The position numbers were made by a program, and so were the translations under genes. Source: Hungatella sp. (GTDB taxonomy: Bacteria; Bacillota; Clostridia; Lachnospirales; Lachnospiraceae). From it: a stretch of 64,000 bases of DNA. The stretch covers positions 62,001 to 126,000 of the forward strand of contig WASS01000014.1 in NCBI GenBank assembly GCA_009712635.1, written 5' to 3'. Shown here one piece after another: positions 41,497 to 49,276 of the stretch (position 1 is its first letter; each line of letters starts with the position of its first letter). Under the pieces are notes generated by a model. It was given only the letters and a program-made list of their open reading frames with translations. It had not been told where the DNA came from and did no database searches.

Positions 41497-42909
41497 ATGA
41501 GAAGAAGCAAAAAATGGATGGCTGCCTTAGGTGCAGCAGCACTGGTTATGTCAGCACTGTCTGGTTGTACAGGAAGCACATCAACCCAGACTGCCGGAAG
41601 TACTCAGGAAACAAAAGGTACACAGGAAAGCAAGGAGACGGCGTCAGGGGAAACGTCAGCTGCTGCGGAAGAAACAAAGAATGTCAACGACGACGGAACT
41701 GTTAACAATCCGGAAAAAGTTGCAGTGGATGCCAATAAGCTGGTGATGTGGTCCTTATTCAGCGGAGGCGACGGCGGCTTTATGTCAAAGATGATTGAAG
41801 ATTACAATGGTACCAGTCCTACGAAGCAGGTACAGTCCATCATGTTGGTATGGGCAGACTATTATACCAAGCTTCAGACGGCTGTTGCTGCTGATAAAGG
41901 ACCTGATATCGGTATATCCCATGCTTCTTCCCTGCCTCAGTTAGTGGAAGATGGTGTCGTACAGCCGATTACCCCCTATCTTAAAGAGTTGGGAATTGAT
42001 CTGAGCCAGCATTATTCCCAGGCTTCCATTGATGCTGTTACATTTGACGGAGAGGTTTACGCGGTACCGCTGGATACTCATGCAGAGATTATGTACTTTA
42101 ATAAGAATATATTAGAACAGGCAGGAGTAGCATTAAACGGAAGCGGTGGAGTCGATATTAAAAGCGCTGATGATTTTTATGCTGTCTGTGAGAAAATAAA
42201 ATCTGTGATTCCAGCAGATGGTTCCGTAATCTCTCTTACCAGCAACGGAGATGACCCTTACCGCTTATGGTGGGCATCCTATTTCCAGATGGGAGGTACT
42301 CCTATTGTCAGTGATGACGGCAGTAAAGTGACTCTTGATAAGGAAAAGGCCGTTAAGGCAGCTGAGTTTGTAAAGGGACTTTATGACAAAGGTTATATTA
42401 AAGAAGGAATTGATGACCATCAGAAATTTTTCCAGAGCGGCAAAGCAGGAATCTGCATTGGCGGAACCTGGGCCGTTGGAGCCTTTGAACAGACAGATAA
42501 CTTAAACTTTATACCAGTACCATTTCCTAAACTCTTTGATACAGATAATTGCTGGGCAGATTCCCATACATTTATTCTTCCAACAAAGAAAGCAAGGAAT
42601 GAGGCAGACAGCAAGGCTGCCGTGGAATTTATGGTATCAGCGTCCATGAAAGGCGGCGTTACCTGGGCTGGTTCCGGTCAGATTCCGGCATGCAAAGAAG
42701 TTCTTGCAAGTGATGAATATAAGGCTCTTCCGTACAGAAGCAGTTACATGTCCGAAGTTGAGAAAGCTATTCTTCCTGCTAAGGTATCAACTTTTAACGG
42801 AATGAAGAAAGGCATGATTGACAGCCTTGATACGATCTGGACAGGAAAGGGTGATGCCAAATCCGGCATTGACACTCTTTACGATGAACTTGAATCAAAT
42901 CTTCCGTAA
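41497..42909 (+). CDS. Sugar ABC transporter substrate-binding lipoprotein
   Basis: A 470-residue binding protein of SBP family 1 (maltose/multiple sugar type). The signal peptide ends in the lipobox LSGC with Cys23, followed by a Thr/Glu-rich linker to about residue 70. The mature part shows LVMWSLFSGGDGGFMSKMIEDYN, GPDIGISHASSLPQLVEDGVVQPI and GICIGGTWAVGAFEQ, normal family landmarks. It heads an operon with two MalF/G-type permeases and a GH2 glycosidase, so it probably binds a short oligosaccharide or glycoside. No ATPase gene is in the operon; a shared MsmK-type ATPase elsewhere is expected. Confidence 0.92.
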   Translation: MRRSKKWMAALGAAALVMSALSGCTGSTSTQTAGSTQETKGTQESKETASGETSAAAEETKNVNDDGTVNNPEKVAVDANKLVMWSLFSGGDGGFMSKMIEDYNGTSPTKQVQSIMLVWADYYTKLQTAVAADKGPDIGISHASSLPQLVEDGVVQPITPYLKELGIDLSQHYSQASIDAVTFDGEVYAVPLDTHAEIMYFNKNILEQAGVALNGSGGVDIKSADDFYAVCEKIKSVIPADGSVISLTSNGDDPYRLWWASYFQMGGTPIVSDDGSKVTLDKEKAVKAAEFVKGLYDKGYIKEGIDDHQKFFQSGKAGICIGGTWAVGAFEQTDNLNFIPVPFPKLFDTDNCWADSHTFILPTKKARNEADSKAAVEFMVSASMKGGVTWAGSGQIPACKEVLASDEYKALPYRSSYMSEVEKAILPAKVSTFNGMKKGMIDSLDTIWTGKGDAKSGIDTLYDELESNLP

Positions 42910-42921
42910 TAACAGGTAAGC

Positions 42922-42944
42922 AGAGGGGGATTATTTCCCCCTCT
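42922..42944 (+). other. Intercistronic hairpin after the sugar binding-protein gene
   Basis: AGAGGGGG (42922-42929) and CCCCCTCT (42937-42944) form a perfect 8-base stem with a 7-base loop and no U-run, the same position as in both Liv operons. Confidence 0.75.
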
Positions 42945-42981
42945 GAACAAGGCGGTTTGTATAATTGGGAGGACTTATACC

Positions 42982-43881
42982 TTGAGCAGAAGCAGAAAAA
43001 TAAGAGATATGGCGACAGGTCTTGGATTGTGCTTTCCTTTTTTGGCCTTATATACAGTTTTTACTATTTGGCCGGTCATTCAGGGACTGTATGTAAGTTT
43101 ACATAAGTGGTCCTTAATGGGGAAGGTAAAATTCGTAGGGCTGGATAACTATATAAAATTTTTATCGGATCAAAAATTTATTGATGCACTGAAACATACG
43201 ATTATATTTGTTGCACTTTCCGTTCCATTTCTGGTAATTATGGCTCTGATACTTGCTCTGTTTGCCAATCGGCCGGTAAAGATCAGACGTGGATTAAGGA
43301 TTGCATTTTATCTTCCAAGCATTATCTCGGTTTCGGTTGCATCCTTTATTGCTAAATATATGTTTGCGCCCTATATGGGTTTTGTAAACGGTATTCTTCA
43401 TTTGACCGGCCTCTTAAAATCAGGGTCCGAAATCCAATGGCTGATTGATACAAATCATGCATGGGCGGTAGTCACCATAATGACCGTATGGTGGACGGTG
43501 GGTTTTTCCATGCTGTTATATTTATCAGCTTTGCAGGATATCTCTCCTGAAATATACGAAGCTGCGGAGATCGACGGGGCTGCAAAATGGCAGCAATTAT
43601 TCTCCATCGTCCTCCCGCTGCTAAAACCTACTACGTATTTAATCGTGATGCTGCAGATTATTGCAAGCTTTAAAGTATTTGGTCAGATTCAGCTGATTAC
43701 GGCCGGAGGACCAGCGGGAAGCACAAAACCATTGATTCAGTATATTTATGAAACGGGCTTTACCAAAAATAATATGGGATATGCGGCTGCCATGTCATAT
43801 GTATTATTTGCTATTCTGGTGGTGTGTACCCTGATTCAGAGGGCAATTCAGAAAAAGGGGGAACAAAAAGATGAAGCGTAA
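42982..43881 (+). CDS. Sugar ABC transporter permease, MalF/UgpA type
   Basis: A 299-residue permease with six membrane helices and the EAA loop EIYEAAEIDGAAKWQQLFSIVLP cut across the coupling helix. The start codon is TTG at 42982, preceded by GGAGG eight bases upstream. It pairs with the MalG-type permease whose start overlaps this stop by 11 bases. Confidence 0.92.
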   Translation: MSRSRKIRDMATGLGLCFPFLALYTVFTIWPVIQGLYVSLHKWSLMGKVKFVGLDNYIKFLSDQKFIDALKHTIIFVALSVPFLVIMALILALFANRPVKIRRGLRIAFYLPSIISVSVASFIAKYMFAPYMGFVNGILHLTGLLKSGSEIQWLIDTNHAWAVVTIMTVWWTVGFSMLLYLSALQDISPEIYEAAEIDGAAKWQQLFSIVLPLLKPTTYLIVMLQIIASFKVFGQIQLITAGGPAGSTKPLIQYIYETGFTKNNMGYAAAMSYVLFAILVVCTLIQRAIQKKGEQKDEA

Positions 43882-44701
43882 AAAAGCAAAAGCCGGAAGT
43901 CTTATTTTGACCGTTTTGTCAGCCGGGCTGGCTATCATTTTTCTGGCTCCTGTGATCTGGGCTTTCTTTGTATCCCTGCAATATGAAGGAAAGCAGATTC
44001 AAAGCGTAGTCAGCTGGTTTTCTCCTCCATACACCTTTGGAAATTATCTGGATTTGATTATCGGCTCAGATGTTGCCAAATGGCTTCTTAATTCCGTAGT
44101 AGTTGCTGTTCTTGTTACAGTTTTAACCCTTCTCTTCTCTGCCATGGCTGCTTATGCTCTGTCAAAAATTAAATTTATGGGGAGAAATAAACTATTCTTT
44201 TATTTTTTACTGGGGCTCATGGTTCCAGGAGAAGCCACCATTGTTCCGTTGTTTATTACAGCAAACAATATTCATCTGATTGATACTTATGCAGGCTTGC
44301 TTCTGCCATCTGTGGCAGTTTCCATGAATTTGATTATCATGGTTACTTTTTTTAAAGGTATTCCTGATTCCCTGATTGAAGCCGCAAGAATAGACGGTGC
44401 CGGGGAGATTACGATTTTTGCCAGAATCGTCATGCCGCTGTCAAAAGCAGTCCTTTCAACCATCAGTATCTTTGCATTTATAGGGAGCTGGAATAACTAT
44501 CTCTGGCCCTTACTCTGTTCTATGGACAGCAGTAAATTTACATTGCCTGTGGGAATCCCCATTTTTGCCGGAACATACACCGTGGATTATGTGAAACCAA
44601 TGACGGCTAATATGATCGCATCAATTCCTGCTATTATCATATATCTGATTTTTGAAAAACAGATTGTACAGGGAATTACTATGTCCGGCGTCAAGGGTTG
44701 A
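43871..44701 (+). CDS. Sugar ABC transporter permease, MalG/UgpE type
   Basis: A 276-residue permease with six membrane helices and the EAA loop SLIEAARIDGAGEITIFARIVMP. The ATG lies inside the upstream gene, so translation is coupled. The GH2 gene follows 35 bases later. Confidence 0.92.
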   Translation: MKRKKAKAGSLILTVLSAGLAIIFLAPVIWAFFVSLQYEGKQIQSVVSWFSPPYTFGNYLDLIIGSDVAKWLLNSVVVAVLVTVLTLLFSAMAAYALSKIKFMGRNKLFFYFLLGLMVPGEATIVPLFITANNIHLIDTYAGLLLPSVAVSMNLIIMVTFFKGIPDSLIEAARIDGAGEITIFARIVMPLSKAVLSTISIFAFIGSWNNYLWPLLCSMDSSKFTLPVGIPIFAGTYTVDYVKPMTANMIASIPAIIIYLIFEKQIVQGITMSGVKG

Positions 44702-44736
44702 CATAAGTATAAAACAGATAAAGGAGAATTAACTTC

Positions 44737-46536
44737 ATGATATGCTATCAAAAAGATTATCCAAGACCACAATTTGTCCGAAATGACTGGGCAAGTTTAA
44801 ACGGAATCTGGAACTTTAGCTTTGACGACAGTAACAAAGGGGAGGCAGAGTGCTGGTATAAGAGTTTTCACAGGGAAAAAGAGATATGTGTCCCCTTCAC
44901 CTATGAAACGAAGAAAAGTAATATTCACGACGAAGAAATTCATCATTATGTGTGGTACGCCCGTTCATTTAAAGCTGATAAAGCCAAAACAACACGTAAT
45001 AAGCTGATTCTGCATTTTGAGGGAAGTGATTTTCTTACAAAGGTGTGGATTAATGGTCAGCTGGCTGGTATGCACGAAGGCGGATATTCCCGTTTTTCCT
45101 TTGATATTACAAATCTTATAACCGATGGTGAAAACCTTGTAGTCGTTAAAGCGGAGGATCATCCTGATGCACAGCAGCCCAGAGGGAAACAGCGATGGAT
45201 ATCCGAAAATTTCGGCTGCTGGTATGTTCAGACAACAGGAATCTGGAAGACCGTATGGATGGAGTATGTACCCAACATCAGCTTGCACTCCGTGAAAATG
45301 ACTCCGAATCTGCCGGAAGGCAGGCTGGAACTGGAATATACGGTGGACTGTCCTGAAGCTTTGGACGGGAAAAAGCTTGAAGTGGAGGCATTGGTAAGCT
45401 TTGGTGGCAGATTCGTGACAAAAGTTCTGACGGCCATAGCGAAAAATCCCACAAAAATTTCCGTTGATCTGATGGCTGCAGAGGCAGGCTACCCCTGGGG
45501 AATTCGTACATGGACTCCTGCCGAACCAAATCTTTACGACATCAGCTTTAGTACCCGGTTTAATGGAGAGGTGTGGGATGAAATTGGTTCTTACTTTGGA
45601 ATGCGCGAGATCCGGATCGAAGGTCCTAACATTCTTCTAAACGGAGCGCCGTTGTATCAAAGGCTGATCCTTGACCAGGGGTATTGGGATGAATCTCATT
45701 TGACTCCGCCAGATGAGGAAGCATTAATCCGGGATATTGATAAGATTCATGAACTTGGCTATAACGGTTTAAGAAAGCACCAGAAAACAGAGGATGAAAG
45801 ATTTCTTTACTGGTGTGATGTAAAGGGAATGCTGGTATGGAGCGAAGCGCCTGCTGCCTATATTTATTCTGACAGGGCAGTAGAGCTTTTTACAAAAGAA
45901 TGGCTTGATATTGTAAAGCAGAACTATAATCACCCTTCCATCATTACCTGGACACCTATAAACGAATCCTGGGGCGTACCACAGGTTGAGACAAACAGAA
46001 CCCAGCAGCACTTTACAGAAGCTATCTATCACCTGACCAAGAGCATTGACCCACACCGCCCGGTAATCGTAAATGACGGGTGGGAACATACCGTTTCCGA
46101 TATTCTTACTCTGCATGATTATGAAGAGGCAGGCGAAATTCTTAAAAAGCGATATACGCAGTTTAAAGATGAAATTATGACAACTGAGATTTACCACTCC
46201 ACTTTCAAATCCGCCCTTGCAAACGGCTTTTCCTACAAGGGTCAGCCAGTAATCATCAGTGAATTTGGAGGCATTGCATTTGACAGTGATAAAGAAGGCT
46301 GGGGATATGGAAATAAAGTCAATACAAAAGAAGACTTTTTAAAGAGGTTCGACAGCATTACAACCGCTATAAAAGAAATTCCCTATGTTTGCGGCTACTG
46401 CTATACCCAGGTTACAGATGTACAACAGGAAATCAATGGTCTGATGGACATTTCCAGAAACTATAAAGTAGATCCTGAAGTAATTAAAGAAATTAATGAA
46501 AGAAAAGTGGCATACTGGAGAGATGAACTCCGGTAG
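44737..46536 (+). CDS. Glycoside hydrolase family 2
   Basis: A 599-residue retaining glycosidase of GH2, the family of beta-galactosidases, beta-glucuronidases and beta-mannosidases. It has the sugar-binding domain (about 1-170), the Ig-like domain (about 175-275) and the TIM barrel (about 280-590). The acid/base is Glu410 (WTPINESWG) and the nucleophile Glu509 (IISEFGG). The length is near that of beta-glucuronidases and short LacZ relatives. No signal peptide is seen, so it acts in the cytosol on what the upstream importer brings in. The specificity cannot be set from these motifs. Confidence 0.92.
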   Translation: MICYQKDYPRPQFVRNDWASLNGIWNFSFDDSNKGEAECWYKSFHREKEICVPFTYETKKSNIHDEEIHHYVWYARSFKADKAKTTRNKLILHFEGSDFLTKVWINGQLAGMHEGGYSRFSFDITNLITDGENLVVVKAEDHPDAQQPRGKQRWISENFGCWYVQTTGIWKTVWMEYVPNISLHSVKMTPNLPEGRLELEYTVDCPEALDGKKLEVEALVSFGGRFVTKVLTAIAKNPTKISVDLMAAEAGYPWGIRTWTPAEPNLYDISFSTRFNGEVWDEIGSYFGMREIRIEGPNILLNGAPLYQRLILDQGYWDESHLTPPDEEALIRDIDKIHELGYNGLRKHQKTEDERFLYWCDVKGMLVWSEAPAAYIYSDRAVELFTKEWLDIVKQNYNHPSIITWTPINESWGVPQVETNRTQQHFTEAIYHLTKSIDPHRPVIVNDGWEHTVSDILTLHDYEEAGEILKKRYTQFKDEIMTTEIYHSTFKSALANGFSYKGQPVIISEFGGIAFDSDKEGWGYGNKVNTKEDFLKRFDSITTAIKEIPYVCGYCYTQVTDVQQEINGLMDISRNYKVDPEVIKEINERKVAYWRDELR

Positions 46537-46561
46537 AATGAAATTAAATAATATTTTATAA

Positions 46562-46605
46562 GGCCTCCTCTCTACATGTCTAAACAGAGAGGAGGCCCGC
46601 TTTTT
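46562..46605 (+). terminator. Terminator of the sugar ABC-GH2 operon
   Basis: GGCCTCCTCTCT (46562-46573) and AGAGAGGAGGCC (46586-46597) form a perfect 12-base stem, followed by CGCTTTTTAT. Confidence 0.92.
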
Positions 46606-46648
46606 ATAATTGTACAGTTAGAAACCGCATTAACGCCATCCTGATAAT

Positions 46649-46699
46649 TGCATTTTTGCATCTTAATGTGTTGCATTTTTGCAACATTAATGATATGAT
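46649..46699 (+). promoter_or_regulatory. Promoter of XRE copy B with two operator dyads
   Basis: TTGCAT (46671-46676) and TATGAT (46694-46699) are 17 bases apart. GTTGCATTTTTGCAAC (46670-46685) covers the -35, exactly as at 27616-27631. A second, shorter dyad TGCATTTTTGCA (46649-46660) lies about 22 bases upstream, on the same face of the helix. Confidence 0.8.
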
Positions 46700-46723
46700 A
46701 CATTCAAAAGGAGGTGTGGTAAG

Positions 46724-47179
46724 ATGTCAATCATCGGTCAAAGAATGAAGCAAAGAAGGCAACAATTAAATATGAGCGCAGATGATGTGGCAAGTCTTTT
46801 AGAGATTTCAAGATCTACTGTTTTCAGATATGAAAACGGCCGTATCCGAAAAGTTCCTGCAGACATTCTGGAAAAACTAGCTGAGATCTTATTAACAACT
46901 CCGGCATATTTAATAGGAAGCCATGATTATGACCTTGATCACACAGCTCAGGACATACGGCAGAACAATACCATTATGTTTGAAGATAACATATTACTGA
47001 AAGAAACGGCTTATAACTACCACACAGACAAACCATATCAATCAGCCGATAATAATATCCTCTCCGACGACAACATTAAGATAGCCGCCATGACTGAAAT
47101 TTATTTATCGTTAAACGCTGAAGAAAAGAAAAGAGCCTATGATTTTTTTATAGATATATCAAAACAGACTAAACTGTAA
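46724..47179 (+). CDS. XRE-family regulator with CI-like C-terminal tail (copy B)
   Basis: A 151-residue regulator with an N-terminal HTH_3 domain (SADDVASLLEISRSTVFRYENG) nearly identical to that of the protein at 27665. The middle tail is acidic and variable; the last 35 residues again resemble copy A (AAMTEIYLSLNAEEKKRAYDFF). Its promoter has the same 16-base operator over the -35, so both proteins probably bind each other's sites. It stands alone between the GH2 terminator and a convergent gene pair. Confidence 0.88.
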   Translation: MSIIGQRMKQRRQQLNMSADDVASLLEISRSTVFRYENGRIRKVPADILEKLAEILLTTPAYLIGSHDYDLDHTAQDIRQNNTIMFEDNILLKETAYNYHTDKPYQSADNNILSDDNIKIAAMTEIYLSLNAEEKKRAYDFFIDISKQTKL

Positions 47180-47190
47180 TATTCCTGCAC

Positions 47191-47997
47191 CTAATTATAG
47201 TTCCCTGCCTTTTCAATATCCCCAGCCAGTAATTCCAGTTCCTTTACTGATTCCTCTATTGTATCACTGTAAGCCGCCAATTCAAGAATCCTTAAAAGCC
47301 TGTCATAACAATGCTCAGGTTTATTTTCAAACCTCCGGATATACCCTTCAATTCTCTTTCGGCTGGGAAAATATGTATGGTTCAGTGCATAAAGAGCCTG
47401 GAGCAAATGATCCAGTGAATTTTCCAGCACCTGATGATAAAACAGAACCTCTTTTCTCAAAATGGCTCTGCCCAGATCCTCTTCATTCAGCACACGTGAG
47501 ATATGATATTGAAACAGCTTATGAAACAATTCTGGAGGATATTTCTTCACCATTGCTTTCATCTCTGACCAGACAGAATCCTCTTCATATAGGATATGAA
47601 TGGACTCCACGCTGGACAATCTTCCCGTAGGATAGAAGCCTCCCGTCTTACCAGGATGTTTCCCCTGTAAAGTCTCTTCCAGATACTCCGTCATCTCTTT
47701 TATGGTAAAATACATAGGCATAACTTCTATTTCATCAATAACCAGTATATCTCCAGACCCCCACATACCTCCATTGCATACATTCATGGTACACTCTGAG
47801 TATTCCGAGGCAATGGAAGCATAGATCCGTTCCCGTTCTTTTTTCTCCGGAATTTCCGTACAAAGGACAAACAAATCAATATCACTTTTCCCTGGTACCA
47901 ATATTGCATTTATGTCTCCAGTCTGTGCTATTCCTTTCACATCGTTACATTTCGATATCTCACCCACAAGTCTATCTTTTGTCTGCATAACATTCAT
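47191..47997 (-). CDS. Nucleotidyltransferase-fold protein
   Basis: A 268-residue protein with a minimal nucleotidyltransferase core at the N-terminus: the G-D...K-S-D-I-D motif (TGDINAILVPGKSDIDLFVL, about 26-45) gives two metal-binding aspartates. A helical C-terminal domain (about 150-268) follows. Such proteins include aminoglycoside and lincosamide nucleotidylyltransferases and many of unknown role. It follows the kinase-like gene by 17 bases and is probably cotranscribed. It is convergent with XRE copy B, with only 11 bases between the stops. Confidence 0.75.
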   Translation of the reverse strand: MNVMQTKDRLVGEISKCNDVKGIAQTGDINAILVPGKSDIDLFVLCTEIPEKKERERIYASIASEYSECTMNVCNGGMWGSGDILVIDEIEVMPMYFTIKEMTEYLEETLQGKHPGKTGGFYPTGRLSSVESIHILYEEDSVWSEMKAMVKKYPPELFHKLFQYHISRVLNEEDLGRAILRKEVLFYHQVLENSLDHLLQALYALNHTYFPSRKRIEGYIRRFENKPEHCYDRLLRILELAAYSDTIEESVKELELLAGDIEKAGNYN

Positions 47998-48014
47998 ATC
48001 AAACTCCTCTCGAC

Positions 48015-48983
48015 TTAATTAACCGCCTGCTGCCCCACTACCTCTTTAAGCAATCCGTTAAAATACTGAATCATTCCATTTACATCGTCCATATCGTAAT
48101 AATCATTCAACTTCAACTGAATCGCTCCTGACAAATTGTTCAGGCAATGTCCAATATGATAGAACTCCATCCGATCCGGATCCAAATCCATTTCCAGATT
48201 TTGCAGCAGTCTGCCGAACCGGATATTTAAAAAACTTATTTCCTCCTCCAAATCACAATATTTGCCTCCTTCAATGTCAATTAAGTAAGCATTGTCATAT
48301 TTATCAACCATAACATGATTTGGTCCCAGCTCGCCATGAATAAAGGTATACTCCTGCCTTTTCACCATAATACTTGACAGTTTGAGTAATTTATCCCATA
48401 CTCCCATATACAATTTTTTATTGCTGCCATCCAATGCCTTTAAATATTCGATATTCTTTTGTGCGGCTTTAAGCGAATATTCCAGGACATCAAATTCTTT
48501 CGTTTGCATTCGGTTTAGTTGTCCGACAAAATTACTCTTTATTTTATGCAGGCTGTTAATACTGGTTTTTAAAGAACTTAATACTCTGGGCAACCGGTCT
48601 TCCTGCTGCGAAATAATATCGTCCATATCAGTTCCATCTATGTATTCTGCAAAAGCATATTCGTAGTCCTGCTCTCTTTTACTTCTATCCATAAAGTATA
48701 ACTTTGGTGTGAGCACATTATGCTGTAACATCAAATTATTGTTTAATTCAAACAACAGAGAACTGCTGGATGAAAAAATATCTTTTTCCTCATTATAAGT
48801 AAAATACGAAGTGCTTTTATCCCATATGTAAATAATAAAGCAAAACCCACTTTTAGTCTCTGCCAGATATGTATGCTTTTGTGCACCCCCCAGAATTCTT
48901 GTCATCTGATTCAGAATATAAGAGTCTCCAAAAACAACCTTTGTTTTTAACTTCATGAACTGTTCAACCTTATCTGTTTCCAT
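48015..48983 (-). CDS. Aminoglycoside phosphotransferase-like kinase
   Basis: A 322-residue protein of the APH/choline kinase fold. The catalytic loop is HGELGPNHVMV at 216-226, where the usual catalytic Asp of HGD is Glu218, and the metal-binding motif is YLIDIEGG (D236, E238). The N-terminal lobe lacks a clear Gly-rich loop, as is normal for this fold. The Asp-to-Glu change may lower or alter activity. It is paired with a nucleotidyltransferase gene, a partnership found in small-molecule modification and resistance loci, but the substrate is unknown. Confidence 0.75.
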   Translation of the reverse strand: METDKVEQFMKLKTKVVFGDSYILNQMTRILGGAQKHTYLAETKSGFCFIIYIWDKSTSYFTYNEEKDIFSSSSSLLFELNNNLMLQHNVLTPKLYFMDRSKREQDYEYAFAEYIDGTDMDDIISQQEDRLPRVLSSLKTSINSLHKIKSNFVGQLNRMQTKEFDVLEYSLKAAQKNIEYLKALDGSNKKLYMGVWDKLLKLSSIMVKRQEYTFIHGELGPNHVMVDKYDNAYLIDIEGGKYCDLEEEISFLNIRFGRLLQNLEMDLDPDRMEFYHIGHCLNNLSGAIQLKLNDYYDMDDVNGMIQYFNGLLKEVVGQQAVN

Positions 48984-49072
48984 TTTGTTTCCCTTTCTCC
49001 ATATATTCCCTTTTATGTAACAAACTTATCACTAAACAGAATAGAATTCAAGCTTTCTTAACGGATCCTTTA

Positions 49073-49101
49073 TTGACATCCCATTTTGTTTTTTGTAAAA
49101 T
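49073..49101 (+). promoter_or_regulatory. Promoter of kup
   Basis: TTGACA (49073-49078) and TAAAAT (49096-49101) are 17 bases apart. Transcription from about 49108 gives a leader of nearly 170 bases that holds a short ORF and a terminator. Confidence 0.75.
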
Positions 49102-49139
49102 ACCCCATAGTTCACAGAAATGTGATCCGCTGCTACATC

Positions 49140-49214
49140 ATGACGATTATTATTCCGGCTATTAAAGCATACTATAATCAGCGCCGTGAGGAAGTAACAA
49201 GACTTTTGTTGTAA
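49140..49214 (+). CDS. Possible 24-codon leader peptide in the kup leader
   Basis: An ATG-started frame of 24 codons, with IIIP at 3-6, YYNQRREE at 11-18 and a Leu-rich end. Its stop codon (49212-49214) is the last part of the 5' arm of the leader terminator, so a ribosome finishing it would open that hairpin. No good Shine-Dalgarno sequence precedes it, which is the main weakness. Confidence 0.4.
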   Translation: MTIIIPAIKAYYNQRREEVTRLLL

Positions 49215-49241
49215 TATTTACTTTACAGCAAAGGTTTTTTT
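49202..49241 (+). terminator. Intrinsic terminator in the kup leader (attenuator)
   Basis: ACTTTTGTTGTAA (49202-49214) pairs with TTACAGCAAAGGT (49223-49235) over 13 positions including GU pairs, followed by seven U. It ends 36 bases before the kup start and after the kup promoter, so it must be passed for kup expression. Confidence 0.8.
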
Positions 49242-49276
49242 GATTTGAATAAAAAAAATATAACAAAGAGGATGAA

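Noticed and set aside
49108-49276. A ydaO (c-di-AMP) riboswitch before kup
   Set aside because: The leader has a terminator, but I do not find the conserved G-rich GGGGAACC-type block of this class. A covariance-model search would settle it.
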